This document shows positions 1-6,350 of a DNA stretch of 10,875 nt, in pieces. Every line of letters starts with the position of its first letter. Positions within the stretch are counted from its first letter, which is position 1. Source of the DNA: CAXTSE01 sp035554115 (GTDB lineage Bacteria > Actinomycetota > Actinomycetes > Actinomycetales > Microbacteriaceae); contig DATMIW010000075.1 in NCBI GenBank assembly GCA_035554115.1, positions 1-10,875 of the forward strand. The letters are read 5' to 3'. The position numbers and the translations under genes were made by a program. The notes under the pieces were generated by a model. It saw only the letters and a list, made by a program, of their open reading frames with translations, was not told where the DNA came from and ran no database searches.

Positions 1-150
1 GAGCTGCGGGTGCAGCTGTCGATCGACGACGGTTTGACGCAGGACGAGGTGGATGCGGTGGTCGCCCGTCTCGGAGAGCGCTGGGCTGCTGACCCGCACA
101 TCCCCTCACGCGTCGACTCGATCGGCGTGGGAATCGAGCGCGTCGGCTGA
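1..150 (+). CDS. 3' end of an unidentified protein (possibly SseB-family)
   Basis: The first 49 codons are open in frame 1 and end at TGA 148-150; the start lies outside the window. The visible tail reads as an acidic helix followed by a short strand (LTQDEVDAVVARLGERW, then VDSIGVGIERVG at the C-terminus). I do not recognise a diagnostic motif. In several actinobacteria an SseB-family protein lies next to the DUF1844 gene and infC, and an alpha/beta C-terminal ending like this would fit the SseB C-terminal domain, but that is inference from remembered gene order. Codon use is the same GC-rich style as its neighbours. Its stop lies 16 nt from the stop of the convergent DUF1844 gene, with no obvious hairpin terminator between them. 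Confidence 0.6.
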   Translation, partial: ELRVQLSIDDGLTQDEVDAVVARLGERWAADPHIPSRVDSIGVGIERVG

Positions 151-166
151 GCCGCGTGCCTGACCC

Positions 167-523
167 TTATGTGACCGGGCCGGTCCATTTCTCGCCGGGA
201 CCTTTGCCGATTTCGTCGGGGATCATCGAGGCCTCGCGGAAGGCGAGCTGCAGCGAGCGGAGTCCGTCACGGAGTGGTCGGGCATGCTGGTCGCCGACCT
301 CGCTTGCGGCGGCCGTCACGAGGCCGGCGAGGGCGGTGACCAGCTTGCGGGCTTCGTCCAGGTCGATGTCGGCCGCAGCATCCGGATCATCGGCAAGGCC
401 GAGCTTCACGGCGGCCGCGCTCATCAGGTGCACCGCAACAGTGTTGATCAGTTCCACCGCGGGCACGTCGCCGATGTCGCGCACGGCACCATCCACATCC
501 ACGAACTGCTCGTTCTCGCTCAC
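167..523 (-). CDS. DUF1844 domain-containing protein
   Basis: A 118-residue protein on the minus strand. Residues about 18-112 fit the DUF1844 family: the core starts at DVPAVELINTVAVHLMSAAA, continues through KLGLADD and LDEARKLVTALAGL, and ends in a basic/Gly tail (IPDEIGKGPGEKW). It is predicted to be a mostly helical, soluble protein of unknown function. The GTG at 523-521 is chosen because GAGG sits 8 nt upstream and the length matches the family. An in-frame ATG at 547-545 would add 8 residues, but its GGAG lies inside a stable hairpin (554-573). The gene is divergent from infC and convergent with the gene at 1-150. The family is commonly found beside infC in actinobacteria, which supports the identification but gives no function. 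Confidence 0.85.
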   Translation of the reverse strand: MSENEQFVDVDGAVRDIGDVPAVELINTVAVHLMSAAAVKLGLADDPDAAADIDLDEARKLVTALAGLVTAAASEVGDQHARPLRDGLRSLQLAFREASMIPDEIGKGPGEKWTGPVT

Positions 524-553
524 GCGGCGTTCCTCTGCTAAGCTCATGCGGGC

Positions 554-573
554 TCCGGGGCCAAATCCCCGGA
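554..573 (-). promoter_or_regulatory. Hairpin upstream of the DUF1844 gene
   Basis: A perfect 7-bp inverted repeat, TCCGGGG (554-560) and CCCCGGA (567-573), encloses a 6-nt loop. Read on the minus strand, its 3' arm contains most of the GGAG that would serve the alternative ATG start at 547. If transcribed it would hide that ribosome site, favouring the downstream GTG at 523. It has no T-run on either side, so I do not call it a terminator. Confidence 0.4.
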
Positions 574-723
574 ACGGCAGCAATGCCAACGAAAGTGGAG
601 AAATCCCACCCGTCGACCGCATCATCAGGTTATCGGGTCAGTACACACATCAGGTTCGCTTGCGAATCAGAAGGTCACTCCGCCGGGTTGTTCGCAGCCG
701 GGCAGGTCAGAAATGGCGATCGG
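574..723. other. Divergent intergenic region between the DUF1844 gene and infC
   Basis: This is the noncoding middle of the 281-nt gap between two divergent genes. It must hold the minus-strand promoter and anything upstream of the infC promoter, but I see no convincing -35/-10 pair on the minus strand. Visible small structures are a short palindrome, TTCGC-TT-GCGAA (655-666), and two copies of ATCAGGTT (624-631 and 649-656). Neither matches an operator I know. Confidence 0.4.
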
Positions 724-753
724 GTGACAGTTTTGCGTGTCTGAGTCATTTAT
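724..753 (+). promoter_or_regulatory. Candidate infC-rpmI-rplT promoter
   Basis: GTGACA (724-729, five of six bases of the -35 consensus) is separated by 18 nt from ATTTAT (748-753, a weak -10). A start site about 7 nt further on, near 760, would put the SD-masking hairpin (761-799) at the extreme 5' end of the mRNA. The -10 is poor, so this is a candidate only. Confidence 0.3.
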
Positions 754-760
754 GGCTGGG

Positions 761-799
761 TCTCCTGCTTTCGTGAATTATCCGAAACGACAAAGGAGA
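761..799 (+). promoter_or_regulatory. infC 5'-UTR hairpin masking the Shine-Dalgarno sequence
   Basis: TCTCCT (761-766) is perfectly complementary to AGGAGA (794-799), the Shine-Dalgarno region of infC. Inside it, TTTCG (769-773) pairs with CGAAA (783-787) around a 9-nt loop (774-782). The two stems are separated by an asymmetric internal loop of 2 and 6 nt. All 11 pairs are Watson-Crick. The fold would occlude the ribosome binding site 6 nt before the ATC start, so translation initiation may be gated by opening of this structure. The pairing is seen directly; the regulatory role is inferred. Confidence 0.5.
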
Positions 800-804
800 T
801 ACGC

Positions 805-1417
<613 letters not shown>

Positions 1418-1425
<8 letters not shown>

Positions 1426-1612
1426 GCAGAAGACGCACTCCGGTGCCAAGAAGCGCTTTAAGCTGACCGGCTCCGGCAAGGTCATGAAGCAGGGCGCGGG
1501 CATGCGCCACAACCTGGAGAAGAAGTCCTCCAAGCTCACGCGTCGCCTCAACGGCGAGGTGGTTCTGGCCCCCCAGGACGCCAAGGTCATCAAGCGCCTT
1601 CTCGGCAAATAA
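1418..1612 (+). CDS. rpmI: 50S ribosomal protein L35
   Basis: A 64-residue, strongly basic protein beginning MPKQKTHSGAKKRFKLTGSG, the invariant N-terminus of bacterial L35, and ending KVIKRLLGK. Its length is normal for the family. L35 is a small protein of the 50S subunit. The ATG at 1418 overlaps the last codons of infC (ATGCCTAA), and GAGG (1408-1411) lies 6 nt upstream within infC, so translation is probably coupled to IF-3 synthesis. It is the middle gene of the classical infC-rpmI-rplT operon, with a 35-nt gap before rplT. Confidence 0.98.
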
Positions 1613-1647
1613 CCCGCTCTTCACCCTGAGAACAAGGATTAACTGAA

Positions 1648-2031
1648 ATGGCACGTGTCAAAAGAGCGGTAAACGCCGCCAAGAAGCGCCGCACTATTCT
1701 CGAGCGGGCAGAGGGCTACCGCGGCCAGCGGTCGCGGCTCTACCGCAAGGCCAAGGAGCAGGTCACCCACTCCCTCGTCTACTCCTACCGCGACCGTCGC
1801 GCCAAGAAGGGCGAGTTTCGTCGCCTGTGGATCCAGCGCATCAACGCTGCGGCCCGTGCGAACGGCATCACCTACAACCGTCTGATCCAGGGTCTGGGTC
1901 TTGCCGGCATTGAGGTCGACCGCCGCATCCTGGCCGAGCTCGCGATCAACGAGCCCGCGACATTCGCCGGTCTCGTTGCCGCTGCGAAGGCCGCGCTGCC
2001 GACCGACGTCAACGCCAAGGTCGAAGCGTAG
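1648..2031 (+). CDS. rplT: 50S ribosomal protein L20
   Basis: A 127-residue basic protein, of normal length. It starts MARVKRAVNAAKKRR and carries the family core (AEGYRGQRSRLYRKAKEQV, then RRLWIQRINAAARANGITYNR). L20 is an early-assembly protein that binds 23S rRNA through its basic N-terminal arm; the globular C-terminal half is the part that represses the operon in well-studied bacteria. Whether L20 controls this operon here cannot be read from the sequence, and I saw no obvious L20-type pseudoknot leader. AAGGA (1634-1638) lies 9 nt before the ATG. The gene is the last of the operon, followed by a strong hairpin terminator at 2072-2103. Confidence 0.98.
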   Translation: MARVKRAVNAAKKRRTILERAEGYRGQRSRLYRKAKEQVTHSLVYSYRDRRAKKGEFRRLWIQRINAAARANGITYNRLIQGLGLAGIEVDRRILAELAINEPATFAGLVAAAKAALPTDVNAKVEA

Positions 2032-2072
2032 GTCTCGACAGGCTCGGCCACCGAGTCGCTGCTCAAGCACCG
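2031..2072. repeat. Short intergenic repeat-like element after rplT
   Basis: Read on the minus strand the segment contains GGTGCTTGAGC and GGTGGCCGAGC as imperfect direct repeats and ends in GTCGAGACC. On the plus strand CTCGG-CCA-CCGAG forms a 5-bp hairpin. The wording resembles the GTCGAAACC/GGTTGAGC elements that I recall as dispersed between genes in Microbacteriaceae. Only one copy is in this window, so its repetitive nature is inferred. Confidence 0.4.
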
Positions 2073-2112
2073 AAGGCGCGGAACCATCAGGTTCTGCGCC
2101 TTCGTCGTTTCA
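2072..2112 (+). terminator. Hairpin terminator of the infC-rpmI-rplT operon
   Basis: GAAGGCGCGGAACC (2072-2085) and GGTTCTGCGCCTTC (2090-2103) form a 14-bp stem with one G-U pair and the 4-nt loop ATCA. The stem is followed by GTCGTTTCATC, a short and imperfect T-rich tail. It sits 40 nt after the rplT stop and before a separately promoted gene. The stem is far too good to be chance; the weak tail is usual for high-GC actinobacteria. Confidence 0.85.
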
Positions 2113-2137
2113 TCGCCGCGTGTTCACCTCACGGTCG

Positions 2138-2143
2138 TACTCT
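2138..2143 (+). promoter_or_regulatory. Candidate leaderless promoter (-10 element) of the RNA methyltransferase gene
   Basis: TACTCT fits the TANNNT -10 form and lies exactly 6 nt before the ATG at 2150, with no Shine-Dalgarno sequence between. This is the geometry of actinobacterial leaderless mRNAs, where transcription starts at the A of the start codon. No good -35 is visible. Confidence 0.5.
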
Positions 2144-2149
2144 CAGAGC

Positions 2150-2941
2150 ATGATCGACAACCCGCGATCCCCGCGGGTGCGCGCGGTGGCGAAGCTCGCA
2201 AAACGCAGCGCCCGCACGGAAACCGGCCTGTTCCTCGTCGAGGGACCGCAGGCCGTCGCTGAGGCCTTTGCCTACCAGCCGAACGCGGTTATCGAGCTGT
2301 TCATGACCCCTGCCGCGCTTGACCGCCACTCCGACCTCGTTCGCGCAGCGGCTGACCTCGGTATTGAGGCTGAAGTCGTCAGCGAGCAGGTGCTCGACAC
2401 CATGGCCGACACCGTCACCCCTCAGGGAGTGCTCGTCGTGTGCCGCCAGTTCGCTGTCACCGTCGCTCAGCTAGTTTCGGGTAAGCCGCGACTTCTGGCG
2501 ATTCTCGAAGAGGTGCGCGACCCCGGTAACGCGGGCACGATCATCCGGGCCGCGGATGCCGCCGGTGCAGATGGAGTGATCCTGACCGGTCGCAGCGTCG
2601 ACGCCTACAACCCGAAGGTCGTCCGATCGACGACAGGGTCGATTTTCCACTTGCCGATCGCCCAACACGGCACCCTCGATGACGCGCTGGACGCGGTGCG
2701 GGCCGCGGGCGTACGAGTGCTGGCCGCCGACATCAAGGGCATCGATTTGCCCGAGGTGAGGGGGGAACTGACCCAGCCCACGGCGTGGCTGTTTGGGAAC
2801 GAGGCCCATGGCTTGCCAGACGAGGTTCTTGACCGTGCAGATCGGGTTGTAAGGGTGCCGATTTACGGCAAAGCGGAGTCGATGAATTTGGCGACCGCGG
2901 CATCCGTCTGCATATACGAATCGGCTTTCGCGCAGCGCTGA
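2150..2941 (+). CDS. TrmH/SpoU-family RNA 2'-O-ribose methyltransferase
   Basis: A 263-residue SPOUT methyltransferase that should move a methyl group from S-adenosylmethionine to a ribose 2'-OH in rRNA or tRNA. Residues about 8-100 form the substrate-binding N-terminal domain (FLVEGPQAVAEAF at 28-40). The catalytic domain carries SpoU motif 1 (DPGNAGTIIR, 124-133, with Asn127 and Arg133), motif 2 (KVVRSTTGSIFHLP, 156-169) and motif 3 (LFGNEAHGL, 214-222, and ESMNLATAASV, 243-253), which together build the knotted cofactor site. Position after rplT matches the tsnR/rRNA-methylase gene of other actinobacteria and resembles B. subtilis ysgA (RlmP), which methylates 23S rRNA near pheS; the exact target here cannot be read. 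The start at 2150 gives a normal length. The reading frame is open further upstream, but only through the rplT terminator. Confidence 0.9.
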   Translation: MIDNPRSPRVRAVAKLAKRSARTETGLFLVEGPQAVAEAFAYQPNAVIELFMTPAALDRHSDLVRAAADLGIEAEVVSEQVLDTMADTVTPQGVLVVCRQFAVTVAQLVSGKPRLLAILEEVRDPGNAGTIIRAADAAGADGVILTGRSVDAYNPKVVRSTTGSIFHLPIAQHGTLDDALDAVRAAGVRVLAADIKGIDLPEVRGELTQPTAWLFGNEAHGLPDEVLDRADRVVRVPIYGKAESMNLATAASVCIYESAFAQR

Positions 2942-2982
2942 AGAAGCTTCGCGTAGCACGGTCGGGTGCAATCCGCCAGTCA

Positions 2983-3011
2983 TTGACCCTTCGTGAGGAC
3001 GGTGACACGGT
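2983..3011 (+). promoter_or_regulatory. Candidate promoter of the amino-acid ABC transporter operon
   Basis: TTGACC (2983-2988) and CACGGT (3006-3011) are separated by exactly 17 nt, and the -10 ends 6 nt before the ATG at 3018. The -35 is good (five of six bases) but the -10 matches only the A and final T of TANNNT. If it is real, the mRNA starts at or next to the start codon, which would explain the lack of a well-spaced Shine-Dalgarno sequence (the nearest GAGGA is about 18 nt away). Confidence 0.4.
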
Positions 3012-3017
3012 GGGGTG

Positions 3018-3755
3018 ATGGAGCCTCTGGTTGTTCTTGACGGCGTCAACAAATACTTTGGTGAGCTCCATGTCTTGAATGACGTGACGACCACCATCGC
3101 TCGCGGCGAGGTCGTCGTGGTGATCGGGCCATCGGGCTCTGGCAAATCCACGCTCTGTCGGGCCATTAATCGCCTCGAAACCATCGACAGCGGCACGATC
3201 ACGATCGATGGCAAGCCGCTCCCCGCCGAGGGGGCGGATCTGGCCAAACTCCGTGCCGATGTCGGCATGGTGTTTCAGTCGTTCAACCTTTTCGCCCACA
3301 AGACCGTTCTCGAGAACGTCACCCTCGGGCCTCATAAGGTGCGGAAGAAGAGCAGGCGTGACGCCGATGCTCGCGGCATGGAGCTTCTCGAGCGGGTCGG
3401 GGTCGCCAATCAGGCCTCCAAGCTCCCATCCCAGCTGTCTGGCGGTCAGCAGCAGCGTGTCGCGATTGCGCGGGCTCTCGCAATGGACCCGAAACTCATC
3501 CTTTTCGACGAGCCGACGTCGGCTCTCGATCCCGAGATGATCACCGAAGTGCTGGACGTCATGGTCGGGCTGGCAAAAGACGGCATGACCATGGTTGTCG
3601 TCACTCACGAGATGGGATTCGCGCGCAAGGCAGCGAATCGGGTGCTCTTCATGGCCGACGGCCAGATTCTCGAAGAGGGCACCCCTGAGAACTTCTTCAC
3701 GAAGACCCAGAGCCCTCGGGCGAAGGACTTCCTGTCGAAGATCCTGGCGCACTGA
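3018..3755 (+). CDS. gluA: Polar amino-acid ABC transporter ATP-binding protein (glutamate-type)
   Basis: A 245-residue ATPase of the GlnQ/GluA family that drives amino-acid import. All nucleotide-binding motifs are intact: Walker A GPSGSGKST (37-45), Q-loop Gln87 in FQSFNLF, signature LSGGQQQR (140-147), Walker B LILFDE with catalytic Glu165, D-loop SALD (168-171) and switch His197. The length is typical, and the strongly conserved FNLFAHKTVLENV and EEGTPENFF stretches place it in the polar amino-acid uptake subgroup. A GTG at 3015 is an alternative start one codon upstream; the ATG is preferred because of its spacing to the candidate -10. It is first of four genes in the order of C. glutamicum gluABCD. 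The substrate is inferred from that order; glutamine, aspartate or another polar amino acid remains possible. Confidence 0.93.
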   Translation: MEPLVVLDGVNKYFGELHVLNDVTTTIARGEVVVVIGPSGSGKSTLCRAINRLETIDSGTITIDGKPLPAEGADLAKLRADVGMVFQSFNLFAHKTVLENVTLGPHKVRKKSRRDADARGMELLERVGVANQASKLPSQLSGGQQQRVAIARALAMDPKLILFDEPTSALDPEMITEVLDVMVGLAKDGMTMVVVTHEMGFARKAANRVLFMADGQILEEGTPENFFTKTQSPRAKDFLSKILAH

Positions 3756-3788
3756 TCGGTGCGCCAGACGCAGTACAGAGGGGACATC

Positions 3789-4673
3789 ATGAGGTTACGC
3801 ACAGCAATAACTGTCGGGGCGATTGCCGCGGCCGGGCTGCTCGTATTGAGCGGATGCACCGATTCGTCTGCACCATCCGGGGGAAACTCCCCGTCAGCAA
3901 CAAGCGAGAAGGTGCCCTATGAGGCGGGCACCACGATGGCGAAGCTCGCCGACTCGGGCAAGATCACAATTGGCACCAAGTTCACGCAGCCGCTTTTCGG
4001 TCTGAACGGACCGAACGGGCCTGAAGGCTTCGACATCGAAATCGGGAAGCTCATCGCCGCCCAGCTCGATATCGCACCGGACAAGATCACCTGGGTCGAG
4101 ACCGTGTCGGCAAACCGCGAGCCGTTCATTCAGAGCGGCGACGTCGACCTGGTCATCGCCACTTACACGATCAACGATGAACGCAAGAAGGTCGTTTCAT
4201 TTGCGGGGCCGTACTACGAGGCCGGTCAGGACATTCTTGTCACCGCTGGCAACCCCGAGAAGATCAAGGGGCCCGAGTGGTTTACCGACCACCCCGACAA
4301 GACTGTCTGCACGGTGAGCGGATCGACCTCGCTGACCAACATCAAGAAGTACACGTCTAACATCCTCGAGGCTGCGGACTATGCGGACTGCCTGGAGCCG
4401 ATTCGCACCGGCACCGCCGTGGCCCTGACGACCGACAATGTGATCCTCGCCGGTCTGGCATCGCAGAACGAGGGGGAGTTCGAGGTCCTGAACAAGCCGT
4501 TCACGCAGGAGCCGTACGGTATCGGCCTGGCACATGACGACACAGCGTTCCGGGACTGGATCAACAGTGTCCTGGAGCAGTCCTATAAGGACGGCAGCTG
4601 GGACGCAGCGTGGGAGTCGACGGCGGGCACCGTTCTCGACCTGCCGAAACCGCCGGCTGTAGACCGCTACTAG
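3789..4673 (+). CDS. gluB: Amino-acid ABC transporter substrate-binding lipoprotein (glutamate-type)
   Basis: A 294-residue extracytoplasmic receptor. A basic N-terminus (MRLR) and hydrophobic segment lead to the lipobox LSGC with Cys23 as the lipidation site, so the mature protein is anchored to the outer face of the membrane. A Ser/Pro/Gly-rich linker (24-45) precedes the periplasmic-binding-protein type 3 fold (about 57-282), with the family signature GFDIEIGKLIA at 80-90 and lobe-2 segments DLVIATYTIND and FAGPYYEAGQDIL. Cys174 and Cys201 may form a disulfide, as in related glutamate-binding proteins. GAGGGG (3778-3783) lies 5 nt before the ATG. The gene is 33 nt after gluA and 22 nt before gluC, consistent with one transcript. 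Glutamate specificity is inferred from resemblance to GluB; ligand residues were not aligned. Confidence 0.92.
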   Translation: MRLRTAITVGAIAAAGLLVLSGCTDSSAPSGGNSPSATSEKVPYEAGTTMAKLADSGKITIGTKFTQPLFGLNGPNGPEGFDIEIGKLIAAQLDIAPDKITWVETVSANREPFIQSGDVDLVIATYTINDERKKVVSFAGPYYEAGQDILVTAGNPEKIKGPEWFTDHPDKTVCTVSGSTSLTNIKKYTSNILEAADYADCLEPIRTGTAVALTTDNVILAGLASQNEGEFEVLNKPFTQEPYGIGLAHDDTAFRDWINSVLEQSYKDGSWDAAWESTAGTVLDLPKPPAVDRY

Positions 4674-4695
4674 CGGCAGAGGCCCGGGCAACGCG

Positions 4696-5364
4696 ATGGA
4701 TGCGGTGATACAGAACCTTCCCCTTCTGTGGGGAGGCTTTCTGCGCACCCTCGCGTTGCTCGGCATCGCCGGTGTTTCGGCTCTTGTGCTCGGAGTGCTG
4801 GTCTCGGCCATGCGGCTGTCACCGATTGCGCCGCTGCGCACTTTTGGCACGGTGTACACGGAACTTCTGCGCAACACCCCCCTGACGCTTGTCCTGTTCG
4901 GCTTCGCCGTCATCGTCCCGTATCTCGGTCTGCAGCCGCGGGGGATGGGCTCACAGACGGCGTTCTTCATCCTCGCGGCGGTCGGCCTGTCGCTGTACAC
5001 CTCTCCGTTCATTGCCGAGGCGATCCGATCGGGCGTCAATTCGGTCCCGGTCGGGCAGGCTGAGGCTGCGCGCAGTATCGGTCTCGGTTTCAGTCAGACG
5101 CTCGGCTTTGTGGTGCTGCCGCAGGCAGTGCGGGTCGTCATTCCGCCGATCATCAACGTGCTGATCGCTCTGACCAAGAACACCTCGGTGGCCGGTGGAT
5201 TCTTCGTCGTCGAACTGTTCGGCGCGTCCCGCGCTGCGATCAACAACCGGGGGGATGAGGTGCTGGCGATCCTGCTTTCGGTCGCCGTCTTCTACCTCGT
5301 GGTTACCGTCACGCTGGGACGCGTCGCATCCATCGTCGAGAAGCGTGTGGCGGTGCTGCGATGA
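4696..5364 (+). CDS. gluC: Amino-acid ABC transporter permease (GluC-type)
   Basis: A 222-residue inner-membrane protein of the HisM/GlnP permease family. Hydrophobic spans are visible at about 14-38, 62-79, 87-106, 148-160 and 188-207. The cytoplasmic coupling loop that contacts the ATPase has the EAA form, EAARSIGLG at 123-131 with downstream LPQA (141-144). The conserved TELLRNTPLTLVLF near 55-68 is typical of this family. No well-placed Shine-Dalgarno precedes the ATG (AGAGG is about 13 nt away), so a GTG at 4705 is a possible alternative start; either way the membrane core is complete. Its TGA overlaps the ATG of the next permease (ATGA), so the two subunits are probably made in step and form a heterodimeric pore. 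Confidence 0.92.
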   Translation: MDAVIQNLPLLWGGFLRTLALLGIAGVSALVLGVLVSAMRLSPIAPLRTFGTVYTELLRNTPLTLVLFGFAVIVPYLGLQPRGMGSQTAFFILAAVGLSLYTSPFIAEAIRSGVNSVPVGQAEAARSIGLGFSQTLGFVVLPQAVRVVIPPIINVLIALTKNTSVAGGFFVVELFGASRAAINNRGDEVLAILLSVAVFYLVVTVTLGRVASIVEKRVAVLR

Positions 5365-6311
5365 GCACGGTGCTGTACGACGTTCCCGGTCCGAAAGCTC
5401 GGCGACTGTCGCGCGTTATCGGCATCGTTGCTGCCCTGGTCGTGCTGGCAGGCCTTGCCTGGGTGATCGTGAGCCTGGCCCTCCCGCGAACCACCGCATC
5501 CGGGGCCGTTCAGCCCGGACTTTTCGACGGCACACGATGGGATATTTTCAACGACCGCGCCGTGTGGCGCACGATCGGTGGGGGCTATCTCAACACGCTG
5601 AAGATGGCGGGTCTCGCCGCCGTGCTCGCGATCGTGATCGGCGTGCTGTTCTCCTTCGCGCGCACGGCTCGACTCGCGGTGGTTCGAGTTCCGGCAACTG
5701 TCGTACTCGAGTTCTTCCGAGGCATGCCCGTCCTGCTGATGATGCTCTTCATCCTCTTGGTGTTTTCGAGCGGGGCGTACTGGGCCGGGGTATGGGCGCT
5801 CGCGATCTACAACGGAGCCCTCATCGGCGAAATCCTGCGTGCGGGCATTGCTGCTCTGCCGCGGGGTCAGCGCGAGGCGGGCTTGACCATCGGGCTGACG
5901 CCGCTGCGCACGCGGTTTCTCATCGAGTTTCCGCAGGCGGCGCGCAACATGCTGCCGATCATCATCGCGCAGCTTGTCGTGCTGTTGAAGGACACCGCTC
6001 TCGCCTATGTCATCGGCTACAGCGATCTCCTCCGACTCGTGAAGCAGTTCGGAAACTTCTATGGCAACAGGTACACGATCTCGATGTTTCTGGTCGTGTT
6101 GGCGATCTACCTGATCATGAATCTGTTGCTGTCGTGGGTGGCGCGTATTGTCGCCCGTCGCACGGGGCCGAAGGCCGGCACTCCCAGCATTCCGGGTCGA
6201 GGCATCTTTGGGCGCCGTCGTGCTGAACACGCACCCGCTCCCGGAACCACCAGCGTCCCCGATCCACTGATGGGCAATCAATTGGGCGGTGGTGCAGGGC
6301 CGCCCTTGTAG
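5361..6311 (+). CDS. gluD: Amino-acid ABC transporter permease (GluD-type)
   Basis: A 316-residue permease, the second half of the pore. A first hydrophobic span (18-41) is followed by an extracytoplasmic stretch (42-75), then spans at about 77-100, 112-137, 140-158, 195-217 and 239-264. The ATPase-coupling loop is an EAA variant, REAGLTIGLTPLRTR (171-185), with PQAARNMLP following. The last about 48 residues (269-316) are cytoplasmic, rich in Pro, Gly and Arg and probably disordered; such long C-terminal tails occur on GluD-type permeases, so the frame looks intact rather than extended by error. The ATG overlaps the gluC stop by 4 nt. The gene ends inside an inverted repeat at 6309-6338, just before the pheS promoter candidate. 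Confidence 0.92.
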   Translation: MSTVLYDVPGPKARRLSRVIGIVAALVVLAGLAWVIVSLALPRTTASGAVQPGLFDGTRWDIFNDRAVWRTIGGGYLNTLKMAGLAAVLAIVIGVLFSFARTARLAVVRVPATVVLEFFRGMPVLLMMLFILLVFSSGAYWAGVWALAIYNGALIGEILRAGIAALPRGQREAGLTIGLTPLRTRFLIEFPQAARNMLPIIIAQLVVLLKDTALAYVIGYSDLLRLVKQFGNFYGNRYTISMFLVVLAIYLIMNLLLSWVARIVARRTGPKAGTPSIPGRGIFGRRRAEHAPAPGTTSVPDPLMGNQLGGGAGPPL

Positions 6312-6338
6312 TCCGAGGCTTGGCTGCGCGCCGGACTA
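6309..6338. repeat. Inverted repeat spanning the gluD stop and the pheS -10 region
   Basis: TAGTCCG (6309-6315) and CGGACTA (6332-6338) are a perfect 7-bp inverted repeat with a 16-nt GC-rich spacer. The left arm begins with the gluD TAG stop; the right arm enters the candidate pheS -10 (TAAACT, 6337-6342). As RNA it could end the transporter transcript; as DNA it could be an operator. No T-run follows. Confidence 0.5.
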
Positions 6339-6342
6339 AACT
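6337..6342 (+). promoter_or_regulatory. Candidate pheS promoter (-10 element)
   Basis: TAAACT fits TANNNT and ends 8 nt before the pheS GTG. No recognisable -35 and no well-spaced Shine-Dalgarno are present (a GGGG lies only 3 nt before the GTG), so a leaderless or near-leaderless mRNA is plausible. Confidence 0.4.
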
Positions 6343-6350
6343 CGGGGATC

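Noticed and set aside
624..656. Direct repeat ATCAGGTT (624-631 and 649-656) as a tandem operator
   Set aside because: Eight-base repeats are common by chance at this scale, the same octamer also occurs in the rplT terminator loop (2086-2093), and no known regulator site matches.
2936..2953. Hairpin at the end of the RNA methyltransferase gene (CGCTGAAG-AAG-CTTCGCG) as a terminator
   Set aside because: The stem is bulged, includes the stop codon and has no T-rich tail; it is too weak to call.
2733..3752. A 339-codon open frame on the minus strand antisense to the ABC ATPase
   Set aside because: It lies opposite an unmistakable ATPase gene and has no recognisable motifs. Long antisense frames are expected in GC-rich coding DNA with this codon bias.
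5195..6226. A 343-codon plus-strand frame overlapping both permease genes
   Set aside because: It is a shifted reading of two well-supported membrane proteins; its translation is Arg/Ser-rich low-complexity sequence with no hydrophobic segments or family features.
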